DNA of 64,000 nucleotides from Actinomyces sp. 432 (GCF_009930875.1 NZ_CP025249.1:1612001-1676000); one strand, 5' to 3'; shown: positions 45,621-54,316, counted from the stretch's first letter. Numbers and translations: made by a program. The notes: generated from the letters alone by a model not told the origin.

Positions 45621-45967
45621 GCACTACATCACCGTCCGCGGACCGAACAGAACGACGACTCGCGGATCTGAGACGTTTCGGAGACGAGGCCGCCTTCATC
45701 GTCAGCCACGGCTTCGACGCATACGCAGCAGACTCGATGGAAGGAGCGCTGCTGCGTAATGCCGGTGAACGGGTGCTAATCAAGGTTGCCACCGTCGTCG
45801 AGAAACTACCCCGGGAGTACAAGGAACAGTTCCCCGACGTCGACTGGGTCGGGATCATGCGCATGCGCAACCTGGTCGCGCACCACTACGACAAGGTCAA
45901 CGACGACCTGATGTTCCGTGCACTCGAAGTCCGCATCCCCGGTCTGCTAACCGCGCTCGGACTGTAA
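45617..45967 (+). CDS. HepT-like HEPN (DUF86) RNase toxin
   Basis: 116 residues, all-helical HEPN protein. The motif R-X4-H-X-Y is exact (Arg84, His89, Tyr91 in RNLVAHHY): Arg/His are the RNase site and the Tyr is the AMPylation target known for HepT. Translationally coupled to the upstream MntA-like gene. A 120-bp inverted-repeat element starts 18 bp after the stop. Confidence 0.88.
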   Translation: MSTTSPSADRTERRLADLRRFGDEAAFIVSHGFDAYAADSMEGALLRNAGERVLIKVATVVEKLPREYKEQFPDVDWVGIMRMRNLVAHHYDKVNDDLMFRALEVRIPGLLTALGL

Positions 45968-45985
45968 TTGGGCTCGGTGTACTAC

Positions 45986-46105
45986 TGTCCGGATTCGGCA
46001 TGAACGGCGTCGACCGACCAAGAACTACCCAAAGATACCGCATGTTTCCAACGTTCCTGAAAACACAGACCGGCGCGTCAGCCCCGTTCGTGCCGATCTT
46101 GGACA
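45986..46105. mobile_element. 120-bp MITE-like element, copy A
   Basis: The ends are inverted: TGTCCGG...TCGGCATGAACGG at the left and the complement of TGTCCAAGATCGGCACGAACGG at the right, 17 of 22 matching. The element recurs with 10 substitutions and no indels at 48384-48503. It has no real open frame: the shared reading frame carries mostly non-synonymous changes. No target-site duplication is seen. Confidence 0.7.
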
Positions 46106-46178
46106 TTCTGCGCGCTACGCGGGACTCGAAGGCCGATGCACACGGGGGGGGCGACACCGACGCGCCGTCGTCGCCCCG

Positions 46179-46439
46179 TCAACGGTAGCCGTCGCTGCGA
46201 TGGTCAACGGTAACCACCACAACCCGGCGTGCGTCATCATCAATTCTGTAGATGATGCGGTAGTCGCCCCGTCGGGCACTGTGGAGCCCGGCCAGCTCAA
46301 AGCGCAAAGGCTTTCCGACGCGATACGGATTGTCTCGCAATGGTCCGTAAAGAAACTCGACGACTGCGGTGACGACCTTCTCCGGATGCGAGCGCAGGTC
46401 GCGCTTAGCACGTGCCGCAAGTGCGATCGCGTAGGGCAC
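46179..46439 (-). CDS. RelE/ParE-family toxin
   Basis: 86 residues, mRNA interferase-like fold: YAIALAARAKRDLRSHPEKV, then NPYRVGKPLRFELAGLHSAR, RRGDYRIIYRID and a C-terminal VVVTVDHRSDGYR. The conserved arginines and terminal Tyr of RelE are present. GTG 46439 follows four bases after the antitoxin stop. It pairs with the Phd/YefM-type antitoxin upstream. Confidence 0.88.
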   Translation of the reverse strand: MPYAIALAARAKRDLRSHPEKVVTAVVEFLYGPLRDNPYRVGKPLRFELAGLHSARRGDYRIIYRIDDDARRVVVVTVDHRSDGYR

Positions 46440-46443
46440 GGAC

Positions 46444-46725
46444 TCACCCCTTCGGGGAGTCGAGCAACTCGTCCTTGCTGAGCACCTCCACCCGCTGAGC
46501 ACCCAAATCATCCACTCCTGCACGGATCCGCTCGATTAGCGCGGGGCGGCTGAGGATGCCGAGCGTCTCCTCGAGTGACTCCAGGTCATCTGCAGAGATG
46601 ACGACTGCCGCGGGGCGCCCGTGCCGGGTGATCGTTACGCGGCTGTGCTCCCGCTCCACCTGGCCGACGACCTCGGAAAGGTGGTTCTTCACATCGCGCA
46701 ACGGCATGACAGCGTCGACCGACAT
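46444..46725 (-). CDS. Phd/YefM-family antitoxin
   Basis: 93 residues. The N-terminal DNA-binding half reads MPLRDVKNHLSEVVGQVERE, then RVTITRHGRPAAVVISADDLESLEETL, the Phd/YefM consensus; the C-terminal tail should wrap the RelE partner. ATG 46725 is chosen because the conserved domain begins there; the frame extends 42 codons upstream across the divergent TetR promoter. The upstream TGTA-N4-TACA dyad could be its operator. Confidence 0.88.
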   Translation of the reverse strand: MSVDAVMPLRDVKNHLSEVVGQVEREHSRVTITRHGRPAAVVISADDLESLEETLGILSRPALIERIRAGVDDLGAQRVEVLSKDELLDSPKG

Positions 46726-46734
46726 GGCAACAAT

Positions 46735-46801
46735 TGTAGGCGTACACGACTCATGCGCCGCATGGACGCTTGACGAAGTTATACATACAGGCTTGTCTGT
46801 A
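46735..46801. promoter_or_regulatory. Divergent promoter region with two dyads (antitoxin / TetR)
   Basis: TGTA-GGCG-TACA (46735-46746) lies 10 bp before the antitoxin gene. TACAG-GCTTGT-CTGTA (46786-46801) lies four bases before the TetR ATG and overlaps a TTGACG/TTGTCT promoter (46770-46775 and 46793-46798, 17-bp spacer), so the TetR transcript is probably leaderless and self-repressed. Confidence 0.55.
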
Positions 46802-46804
46802 AGC

Positions 46805-47413
46805 ATGCGTCGCACCGCCGCCGAGGCCGCCGAGACCCGCCAAGCCATCATCCGCTCCGCCTTGCACCGCTTCGCGAAGGACGGTTGGGAGGCCTGCTCG
46901 CTGGTGGAGGTGGCCCGCGGCGCCGACGTAACTCGAGGCGCCGTCTACCACCACTTCACCGGCAAGCGGGAGTTGCTGGACGCCGCCCTCTCCGAGCAAT
47001 GGCACAGCCAGGGTGAGGCACTTCTCGCGGCGCTCGACGCCTCCACGGCACCAGAGGTGCGGCTAACGGCATTCCTGGCGGACTACCTGCGCAGGCTTCG
47101 CGGGGACACAGCCTTCCGCGAACTCGCCGTCGTCACCGTTCTCGTAGCGCCGCAGGCACCGGCGGTCAAGTCCGGACTGGAGCAGAAGACGGCGGCCCTC
47201 GCGCAGTGGTCGGCGCTGCTCATCGGGGTCCTGACCGAGTGCGAGGAGCGGCTGCGCGCTCCGCTCGACATCGCCCGTTTCAACATCGCGTCATTCCTGT
47301 ACGGCGCCACGCTTACCGCGGCGCTCACGCCGGAGGACCTCCCCGCATCAGGGTGCTGCGAGGCGACGGCGCGTGCCCTCGTCGCGGGCCTGATCACCGT
47401 CGAATCGCCCTGA
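46805..47413 (+). CDS. TetR/AcrR-family regulator
   Basis: 202 residues. The HTH (residues 10-58: RQAIIRSALHRFAKDGWEAC, LVEVARGADVTRGAVYHHFTGKRELL) is intact, and the C-terminal ligand domain resembles the AcrR group. It precedes a decayed MFS efflux gene in the same direction by about 30 bp, the usual repressor-pump pair. ATG 46805 directly follows the 16-bp palindrome. Confidence 0.9.
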   Translation: MRRTAAEAAETRQAIIRSALHRFAKDGWEACSLVEVARGADVTRGAVYHHFTGKRELLDAALSEQWHSQGEALLAALDASTAPEVRLTAFLADYLRRLRGDTAFRELAVVTVLVAPQAPAVKSGLEQKTAALAQWSALLIGVLTECEERLRAPLDIARFNIASFLYGATLTAALTPEDLPASGCCEATARALVAGLITVESP

Positions 47414-47445
47414 CACCGAAGAATGACACCGAAGAAGGAGTGGGC

Positions 47446-48380
47446 ATGCATCCATCGTCCACCGAAGCCGCCACCAATCCGCACGTGGCCGTAACAGTGG
47501 CCTGCGTCGCCCTGTTCACCGACATGCTCGTCTACGGGATTCTCATCCCGGTGCTCCCTCTGCTTCCCGCCGTGGCCGAGGCCGGCGCCTCGGCAACCGG
47601 TCTGCTCTTCGCCGCCTATGCCGCCGCACTGGTGATAGTCACTCCACTCGCTGGTCGAGTCGTGGACAGGCACGGCCCCGCGGACCGCTGCTAGTTGCTG
47701 TGGTGGGCCTGGCGTGCGCGTGTCTGCTGTTCACCATCGGTGGTCCCTACTGGTTGCTTCTAACGGCCCGCACGCTCCAGGGAGCCGCCGCCGGATTGAG
47801 CTGGGTGGCCGGACTGTCCCTGATCGCCGGGACCGTACCTCTGCGGCAACGCGGGACCTATCTCGGACTGGCGATGAGCATGGTTTCGGTTGGCGTGTTG
47901 GCGGGACCTCCCCTGGCGGGCTGGTTGGCTAGGTTCGGAGGGCATTCGGCACCCTTCCTCTGTGCGATCGTGCTTCTGGCGATCGACGGCGGGCTGCGAG
48001 TCGCCTTCGTCCGTCCGACCCCGCCGCCCGACGACGATCCCGCCACCGCGATGGACGTGTTGCGAACACCAGGATGTCGGCCAGTAGTTGCGCTGATTCT
48101 CTTCGGTGCCGCCGCCGCGGCTGTGGGCCTGGTTCTGGTGGGAATCGGCCCGAACTACCCGGTAATCATCGCCGGACTCATGTGTCTGGGTGTCGCAATT
48201 GCCCTCCTGGTCGTACCGGCAGGTGCACTAATAGGCGTTCAGGGAGCCATAGCCACACCGCCGACTATCGGCGGCGCCTACTCCCTCTACAACCTGGCTT
48301 ACGCGGGCGGCCTGGTCCTGGGGCCCGCCGCCACGATACTCGCCCGGTTGCCAAGCAGGTTCGCGGTCATGCCCGGGTGA
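47446..48380 (+). pseudogene. MFS drug:H+ antiporter, degraded
   Basis: DHA1-type efflux pump in two frames. The first (from ATG 47446, GAAGGAG upstream) covers membrane segments 1-2 (FTDMLVYGILIPVLPLLP; PLAGRVVDRHGP). After a missing base in the C run 47676-47679 the second frame continues RGPLLVAVVGLACACLLF to GGAYSLYNLAYAGGLVLGP. About 90 residues are missing overall: segments 7-9 seem deleted inside (TPGCRPVVALILFGAAAAAV) and the last segment is replaced by a short nonsense tail. The stop is two bases before the second 120-bp element. Three lesions make it a true pseudogene. Confidence 0.85.
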
Positions 48381-48383
48381 AAC

Positions 48384-48503
48384 TGTCCGGATTCGGCATG
48401 AACGGCGTCGGGCGACCAAGAACCACCCGAAGAAACCGCATGATTCCAACGTTCCTGAAAACGCAGACCGGCGCGCCAGCTCCGTTCGTGCCGATCTCGG
48501 ACA
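48384..48503. mobile_element. 120-bp MITE-like element, copy B
   Basis: Same length as copy A and 110 of 120 identical. Ends TGTCCGGATTCGGCATGAACGG and, inverted, TGTCCGAGATCGGCACGAACGG agree at 18 of 22. It abuts the truncated MFS gene on the left and the acyltransferase stop (25 bp) on the right. Confidence 0.7.
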
Positions 48504-48528
48504 TTTCGGTCCCCGGACTGTCAGACTG

Positions 48529-49446
48529 TCAGTGGTCGTCGGAACGCGACTCGGCATCCGGCGCTACGCCCTCGTCACCCTCAGGCGCCCCCTCGATGTC
48601 CTCCACCTCTTCCTCTTCTTCCGCTTCATCCGGCTCCGCCGGCGGCTCGGGGACCTCGACGTCGGGAGCGGGGCGGCCGCCGGGGGCCTCGACGGGCGCG
48701 GCGGCCGGCCGCTTGGCGGCCAGCTCTTCAAGCATCTCGTCTACGACCTCCGCGGCCGTCTTCTTCTCCGCGTCCATCGCCTTCTTTACGTCCGCGGCGT
48801 ACAGGTCCACGTATTCCTGGCCGGACAGGGACATCAGTGCGTACATGATCTCGTCGGTGATGGAGCGCAGCACGAAGCGGTCGTTCTCCAGGCCCTGGTA
48901 GCGGGAGAAGTCCAGCGGCTCGCCAACGACGATGCCCACGCGGTGCCGGGTGGAGGGAACCACCTGGCCGATCGGCTGAGCCAGGTTGGAGCCGATCATG
49001 GCCACGGGGATCACCGGCGCCCCGGTGGCCAGGGCGACGCGCGCCACCCCGGTCTTGCCCCGGTACAGGCGCCCATCAGGGCTGCGGGTGCCCTCGGGGT
49101 AGATGCCGAACAGCTCGCCCGAGCGCAGTCGGTCGATCCCGGCCTGCAGGGCCGCCATGGACGCTTTGCCCCCGGAGCGGTCCACGGGAATGGTGCCGAC
49201 GGCGGTCATGAAGTTCTTCACGGCCCAGCCCTTGATGCCCTTGCCGGTGAAGTAGTCGGACTTGCCGATGAAGGCGACCTCGCGGTCCATCAGCAGCGGC
49301 AGGAAGAAGGAATCGATAACCGCCAGGTGGTTGGAGGCCAGGATGGCGGGGCCCTCGGCGGGGATGTTCTCCTCACCGCGGATCCACGGCTGGTACAGCA
49401 TCTCCATGGCCGGGCCGACGGCGGCCTTGATACCTCGGTACCCCAT
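48529..49446 (-). CDS. 1-acylglycerol-3-phosphate acyltransferase-like protein (PlsC family)
   Basis: 305 residues. The acyltransferase motif NHLAVID (H-X4-D) and the phosphate-binding PEGTRSPDG are present, with the third block VIPVAMIGSN. It should add a second acyl chain in phospholipid synthesis. The C-terminal 70 residues are a Pro/Glu/Asp-rich tail not needed for the fold. ATG start with GAGG upstream (AGGAGGTCCCAC). It borders the MITE-like element downstream. Confidence 0.9.
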   Translation of the reverse strand: MGYRGIKAAVGPAMEMLYQPWIRGEENIPAEGPAILASNHLAVIDSFFLPLLMDREVAFIGKSDYFTGKGIKGWAVKNFMTAVGTIPVDRSGGKASMAALQAGIDRLRSGELFGIYPEGTRSPDGRLYRGKTGVARVALATGAPVIPVAMIGSNLAQPIGQVVPSTRHRVGIVVGEPLDFSRYQGLENDRFVLRSITDEIMYALMSLSGQEYVDLYAADVKKAMDAEKKTAAEVVDEMLEELAAKRPAAAPVEAPGGRPAPDVEVPEPPAEPDEAEEEEEVEDIEGAPEGDEGVAPDAESRSDDH

Positions 49447-49555
49447 GTGGGACCTCCTGTGCTGCGGCGGGCGGGAAGTCGCCGGGCCGTCCGGGTTACG
49501 CCCGCCGGGCGTGTCCGCGGCTGGATCGGCTGCTCACAAAGTCTAGCCTCGCGCT

Positions 49556-51319
49556 GTGCCCTTCGATGCGCTCTCGCCCCAACCGTCCCACGCCACAGGC
49601 GCCGTACGGCTTCCGGGCGTCTGGCGGGCGGAGGATGAAACCCGCCCGGTACAGGCGTCTTTCGCGGATATGGGCACCGCGCTGCGCGATGTCACCTTCG
49701 TAGTCGTCGATCTGGAGACCACCGGGGGCGGGCCGGGCGCGCACGCCATCACCGAGATCGGCGCTGTAAGGGTTCGCGGCGGCGCGGTCGATTCGGAATT
49801 CTCCACGCTCGTAAATCCGGGCGCCGCCATTCCCGCCCAGATCACCGTCCTGACCGGTATTACCAACGCCATGGTGGCGGATGCGCCTCCAGTAGCCCAG
49901 GCGGTGGCCGCCTTCCTGCAGTGGGCGCGCCTAGGCGACCGTGCGACGGTGGCGGTGGCGCACAATGCCCGCTTCGACCTCGGCCACCTGCGTGGGGCCG
50001 CCCGCACCCTCGGCCTGGACTGGCAGGAACCACTGATACTGGACACCCTGGCGCTAGCCCGCCGGGCCTGGGACCGCTCCCAAGTAACCAACCACAAGCT
50101 GGGCACGCTCGCCGCCTTCGTAGGCTCACCGACGTCTCCCACGCATCGCGCCCTGGACGATGCACGTGCGACCGTGGATGTGCTGCACGCCTGCCTGGAG
50201 GCGCTGGCGCCGCAGGGCATCACCCATCTAGAGGACCTGGCCACCGCGACTGATCCCGTACCCGCATCCCGACGGGTCAAGAGCCGCCTGGCCGACGGCC
50301 TGCCCGCCGCTCCTGGGGTCTACCAGTTCCTCTCCCCCGCCGGCCAGGTGCTTTACGTGGGCAGCGCCGTGAACCTCCGCCGCCGGGTGCGCTCTTACTT
50401 CACGGCCGCGGAGAAGCGCACCAAGGTGGCACGCATGCTGGACACGGCCGTGGCGGTGCGGGCGATCGAGACACCCACCGAGATCGAGGCGCGTGTGCGG
50501 GAGCTGCGGCTCATTGCCGAGCTGGATCCGCCGGTCAACCGCCGCTCCCGGGCCCCGCAGCGCCGGCCCTGGCTGCACCTGGTCGACTCCCCGAACCCAC
50601 ATCTGGCGCTGACTGCCGCGCTGCCGCTGTCGGAGGCGGGCCACGCCATTGGCCCGTTCCCGTCCCGAAAGGCGGGTTTGGAGGCGCAGCGGGCCGCCGA
50701 ATCCGTGCTGCGCCTGGAGGTCTGGGACGGACACAGTGTCCGCGCGGTGCGCCGCGCGGACACCCCGGCCGACGCCGACACGGCGCTGCAGGCCCTTTCC
50801 GGCGAGGTCGACCTGGTGGCCGGCCCGCTGCTGGCGCGGATAGCGGAGCTGTCGGACGAGGAGCGCTACGAGGAGGCGGGACTGTGGACGCGGCGGCTGC
50901 GGGCGCTGCTGTTGGGAGCGTGCCGGGCGGAGAAGGTACGCCCACTACTGGCTTGTCCGCATCTGATGGCGGCCCGACGACGCGACCGCGGCGGCTGGGA
51001 GCTGGTGGATGTGCGCTGGGGGCGCCTGGCGGGCTCGGCAGTCACGGCCCCGGGCGCGGACCCGCGCCCCACCATCGCCACGCTGCGCGCCGCCGCCCAG
51101 GTGGTGGACCGGCCCGCACGGGTGGGGGCGGATACGAGCGTGGAGGAGACGGCGCTGCTGGCCGACTGGGTGCTGGATTCCGGTGCGCGCCTGGTGGAGG
51201 TCGGGAACCCCGCCGTCGACGCCGCGAACCAGGACTCCGCAAACGGTGCAGTCGCGGCGCTGGCCTGGCCGGTTGGCGCCGCCGCGCGGCACAGGCGCGT
51301 TATTGACGCCGAGTGCTGA
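49556..51319 (+). CDS. DEDDh exonuclease fused to GIY-YIG nuclease domain
   Basis: 587 residues. The N-terminal 3'-5' exonuclease of the DnaQ/epsilon type has DLETTG (Asp52, Glu54), AHNARFD (Asp141) and THRALDDA (His197, Asp202). A GIY-YIG domain follows at about 248-330 (GVYQFLS, VLYVGSAVNLRRRVRSYF), as at the UvrC N-terminus, and a UvrC-like middle region. This exonuclease-Cho/UvrC-like architecture is known in actinobacteria and is thought to act in DNA repair. GTG start at 49556. Confidence 0.9.
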   Translation: MPFDALSPQPSHATGAVRLPGVWRAEDETRPVQASFADMGTALRDVTFVVVDLETTGGGPGAHAITEIGAVRVRGGAVDSEFSTLVNPGAAIPAQITVLTGITNAMVADAPPVAQAVAAFLQWARLGDRATVAVAHNARFDLGHLRGAARTLGLDWQEPLILDTLALARRAWDRSQVTNHKLGTLAAFVGSPTSPTHRALDDARATVDVLHACLEALAPQGITHLEDLATATDPVPASRRVKSRLADGLPAAPGVYQFLSPAGQVLYVGSAVNLRRRVRSYFTAAEKRTKVARMLDTAVAVRAIETPTEIEARVRELRLIAELDPPVNRRSRAPQRRPWLHLVDSPNPHLALTAALPLSEAGHAIGPFPSRKAGLEAQRAAESVLRLEVWDGHSVRAVRRADTPADADTALQALSGEVDLVAGPLLARIAELSDEERYEEAGLWTRRLRALLLGACRAEKVRPLLACPHLMAARRRDRGGWELVDVRWGRLAGSAVTAPGADPRPTIATLRAAAQVVDRPARVGADTSVEETALLADWVLDSGARLVEVGNPAVDAANQDSANGAVAALAWPVGAAARHRRVIDAEC

Positions 51320-51369
51320 GGCACGACGTCGGCCGGCAGCGCGCCCACGGCGCGGCAGCGACAGCCGGG

Positions 51370-51813
51370 TCAGCCGGCGGGAGCGACGGAGCCGCGGCGG
51401 GCGCGCAGAGCCTTAGCGACACCTTCCTGCAGGCTAAGCGGGTCCAGGGGGCGCGGCACCACAACCTCAGCCTTGGCCCAGGCAGACAGCCAGTCGTCCT
51501 GCGGACGGGCAGTCAGCAGCACCACCGGAGGCCGCTGGTCAAGCTCGGTGAACAGCTCATGCGCCAGCCCCATGCCACCGAGCTTCTTCGTCTCGGCATC
51601 GAGCACCAGGGCGGCGAAGGGGGCCTGCCCCGCCTTCTGGCGGTCCTTGATGGCCAGGCGAACGCCCTCGGCGGTTGCCGCTTCGGTCCAGGACACGAGC
51701 GGCAGCCCCTTGGCGGGCCGACGGCCGACGCCGTCGATCACCTGCCGACGCACAGTGACGTCATCGGAGAAGACGAGGAGGTCGAGGGGTGCGGCTTCTG
51801 CCTGGTCGGTCAT
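51370..51813 (-). CDS. Receiver-like orphan response-regulator protein
   Basis: 147 residues, a single receiver-like domain: LDLLVFSDDVTVRRQVIDGV, the presumed phosphoacceptor in ALVLDAETKKLGGMGLA, and PPVVLLTARPQDDWLSAWA with the conserved Thr/Ser and the region before the switch. No output domain. It resembles the stand-alone Rv3143-type proteins of actinobacteria. No histidine kinase gene is adjacent. Confidence 0.72.
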   Translation of the reverse strand: MTDQAEAAPLDLLVFSDDVTVRRQVIDGVGRRPAKGLPLVSWTEAATAEGVRLAIKDRQKAGQAPFAALVLDAETKKLGGMGLAHELFTELDQRPPVVLLTARPQDDWLSAWAKAEVVVPRPLDPLSLQEGVAKALRARRGSVAPAG

Positions 51814-51998
51814 GCGGTCCTCCAGTGGACGACGGGGCTTTAGCGCTCAGTGTAATAGCGCAACTGGGACACGTCCCACCCTTCTCCACGAACCAATCGC
51901 CGTCTACGATGAATCTTGTCTAGGACTTCAGTCTCACTCATGAGTCTGTTGCCTGGCGTGCCACGTGAAACTACGCAACATCCGCAGGAAAAGACCGC

Positions 51999-52646
51999 AT
52001 GACTGCAACGACCGACCTCGTCGTCCCGAAGTACACGCTCCCCGAGCTGCCCTATGACTACGCCGCGTTGGAGCCGCACATCTCCGGGCGCATCATGGAG
52101 CTGCACCATGACCGCCACCACGCCGCCTACGTGACCGGAGCGAACGCGGCCCTGGAGCAGCTCGCCGCCGCCCGCGCCGACGGCGACTTCGCCGCCATCA
52201 ACCTGTGGGAGAAGAACCTCGCCTTCAACCTCGGCGGGCACCTGAACCACTCCATCTTCTGGAAGAACCTCTCCCCCAACGGAGGCGGCGAGCCCGAGGG
52301 CGAGCTGGCGGAGGCCATCAAGGACTCCTTCGGTTCCTTCGCCGCCCTCAAGCAGCAGCTGAACGCAGCCGCGCTGGGTATTCAGGGATCCGGCTGGGCG
52401 GTGCTGGCTTACGACTCCCTGTCCGGCAAGCTGGTGACCTTCCAGCTGTTCGACCAGCAGGGCAACGTGCCCGTGGGCACGATCCCGCTGTTCCAGATCG
52501 ACATGTGGGAGCACGCCTTCTACCTGGACTACCTCAACGTCAAGGCCGACTACCTGGCCGCCATCTGGCAGATCGTCAACTGGGAAGACGTCTCGCAGCG
52601 TCTGGCGAATGCCGTTGCCCACGCCGAGGGCCTGATCGTGCGCTGA
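51999..52646 (+). CDS. sodA: Superoxide dismutase (Mn/Fe)
   Basis: 215 residues. Metal ligands: His in MELHHDRHHAAY, His in GGHLNHSIFWKNL, Asp and His in DMWEHAFYLDY. Length and motifs are standard for cytoplasmic Mn/Fe-SOD. GCAGGAAAAG upstream of ATG 51999 is the probable ribosome-binding site. A strong hairpin follows. Confidence 0.96.
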   Translation: MTATTDLVVPKYTLPELPYDYAALEPHISGRIMELHHDRHHAAYVTGANAALEQLAAARADGDFAAINLWEKNLAFNLGGHLNHSIFWKNLSPNGGGEPEGELAEAIKDSFGSFAALKQQLNAAALGIQGSGWAVLAYDSLSGKLVTFQLFDQQGNVPVGTIPLFQIDMWEHAFYLDYLNVKADYLAAIWQIVNWEDVSQRLANAVAHAEGLIVR

Positions 52647-52705
52647 TGCCGCAGCCGCGAACGTGCGGCGCCGCGCGCCGCCCGAGGCGAGTGGTCCTCC
52701 CGGCA

Positions 52706-52745
52706 AGTGGCCCTCCCCACCGGCATCCGGTGCGGGAGGGCCACT
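52706..52745. terminator. Long bidirectional hairpin terminator
   Basis: AGTGGCCCTCCC (52706-52717) pairs with 52734-52745, and CACCGG/CCGGTG pair inside with a CAT loop; one bulged base. It lies between the convergent sodA and FKBP genes. Confidence 0.85.
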
Positions 52746-52771
52746 ACGCTCCTGGAGCGCTTGCAGAGCGT

Positions 52772-53776
52772 CTAGAGAATCGCCGCGATGTCCATGACGA
52801 AGGCAGCAGCCACCGTCTCCTGGGACTCCTCACCGGGCATGAGGATCACCACGCGAGAGCCGACCGGTACATCGATCAGAGAGCCGAAGGGCGAATTCGC
52901 AGAGATGACCATGTCCTGCGCGGCACCGTTCTCCCAGGATGACTGGTGCAGCTCCGGGTCATCCCAATTGACCGCGGCGACGTGCAGCAGTACGTAGTCA
53001 CCGTCGGCGACCGGCTCCCCGGTACCACGGGCCAGGACGAAAGTCTCCTGCTCGGTAGGTGCCGCAGCGCCGTCGGCCACCGAAATGGTGGCCGCAGCAC
53101 CGAGGTCACCCGAGACTGTGACGCCGCGATCCGCTAGCGACTGCTCCACTTGGGCGTCCGCGGCCGCGTCCTTCGACGCCGTCGCGGCGGACTCTGCTGT
53201 TCCCGCAACCTCAGAGGTAGCCACCGCATGCTTGATCTCCACGACGAATACCAGGGGCCCTGACGGCAAGTTCGGCGTTGCCGCCGGCTGGCCGTAAGCC
53301 AGTTCGGGCGGAATCGCCAGCTCCAGGTGATCACCGACGTGGCGTCCGGCCAGGCCGCAAGTCCACCCGGGAATTACTCCTTGCAGGTTGAAGGGCGTTG
53401 CCTCCCCCCGCGCGTAGGAGGAGTCGAAGACTTCAGTGGCGCCCCACTCCCAGCCGGCGTAGTCGGCGACGACGATCGACTCCTCGGTCACCTCGGCGCC
53501 GTCGCCTTCCGCCAGGGTCTTAACGGTCAGGTTCCTCGGCGCTTCTCCCTCGCCCCAGGTGACGGTGGGCTCGGCGCCGCCCTCACCGTCAAGGTTGGGC
53601 AGTGATGCCGCGTCGTCGTCGATTGTCAGCGTGGAGCAGTCGACGGCGCTCAGCGGGGTGATGGTGGCCTCGGCCGACGCAGAGGCGCTGGCGTCCCCGG
53701 GCGAGTCGGAGCAGCCCGCCAGGGCCAGGCAGGCGGTAAGTGCGAGTGTGGGCAGGATAGTTGCGGCACGGCGCAA
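52772..53776 (-). CDS. FKBP-type peptidyl-prolyl isomerase lipoprotein, two domains
   Basis: 334 residues. The signal peptide ends in the lipobox LAGC with Cys22. The first FKBP domain (about 90-183) has VADYAGWEWG, DSSYARGEATPF, VIPGWTCGLAGRHVGD and IPPELAYG, all typical. A second, degenerate domain (about 240-334) keeps GDYVLLHVAAV, SPFGSLIDVPVGSRVVILMPG but not the whole site. The start is TTG 53776 with GAGGAGA upstream; an earlier ATG in the same open frame would bury the signal. It probably assists folding of exported proteins. Confidence 0.85.
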   Translation of the reverse strand: MRRAATILPTLALTACLALAGCSDSPGDASASASAEATITPLSAVDCSTLTIDDDAASLPNLDGEGGAEPTVTWGEGEAPRNLTVKTLAEGDGAEVTEESIVVADYAGWEWGATEVFDSSYARGEATPFNLQGVIPGWTCGLAGRHVGDHLELAIPPELAYGQPAATPNLPSGPLVFVVEIKHAVATSEVAGTAESAATASKDAAADAQVEQSLADRGVTVSGDLGAAATISVADGAAAPTEQETFVLARGTGEPVADGDYVLLHVAAVNWDDPELHQSSWENGAAQDMVISANSPFGSLIDVPVGSRVVILMPGEESQETVAAAFVMDIAAIL

Positions 53777-53914
53777 TTGGAATCTCCTCGAATACTTGCG
53801 AACAGCGACGGGGTGAGGCAGAAGACGTGCGTCCGCTGCGCCACCCCGGCGCTGAACGGCGCCGACCGCAGTGGTCGGCTGCACGTGGGGCAGAGTATTC
53901 GGCGCCCGGTGCGC

Positions 53915-54316
53915 TCAGTGGAAGGACTCGCCGCAGGCGCAGGTGCCAACCGCGTTGGGGTTGTCGATAGTGAAGCCCTGCTTCTCGATCGTGTCGGAGA
54001 AGTCGATGGTGGCGCCGTTCAGGTACGGCACACTCATGCGGTCCACGACCACGTCCACCGACGCGAGCTCGGCGTCACCGGTGGCGAAGGAGCGGATGGC
54101 ATCGCCGTCGAGCAGGCGCTCGTCGAAGTAGAGCTGGTAGACGAGCCCGGAGCAGCCACCGGGCTGCACGGCCAGGCGCAGGCGCAGGTCGTCGCGCCCC
54201 TCCTGGGTCAGCAGGCCGGCGACCTTGGCGGCGGCGGCCTCGGTGAGCAGCACCTCATGCGTGGGGGCGTCGGTGGTGGTGACGCTGGAAGCGTCGGTCA
54301 GGGTTGTCTGAGCCAT
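53915..54316 (-). CDS. erpA: A-type Fe-S carrier (ErpA/IscA family)
   Basis: 133 residues. Conserved cysteines are in QPGGCSGLVYQL and VGTCACGESFH at the C-terminus, the three ligands of A-type carriers, plus PYLNGATIDFSDTIEKQGF. The variable N-terminus is longer than usual. AAGGAGGAG precedes ATG 54316. It lies away from the suf operon and would deliver clusters to target proteins. Confidence 0.92.
   Translation of the reverse strand: MAQTTLTDASSVTTTDAPTHEVLLTEAAAAKVAGLLTQEGRDDLRLRLAVQPGGCSGLVYQLYFDERLLDGDAIRSFATGDAELASVDVVVDRMSVPYLNGATIDFSDTIEKQGFTIDNPNAVGTCACGESFH

Noticed and set aside
45986..46188. Short open frame beginning ATGAACGGCGTC in both 120-bp elements, as a possible mini-gene.
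   Set aside because: Most of the differences between the two copies alter the encoded residue, so no purifying selection on protein is visible.
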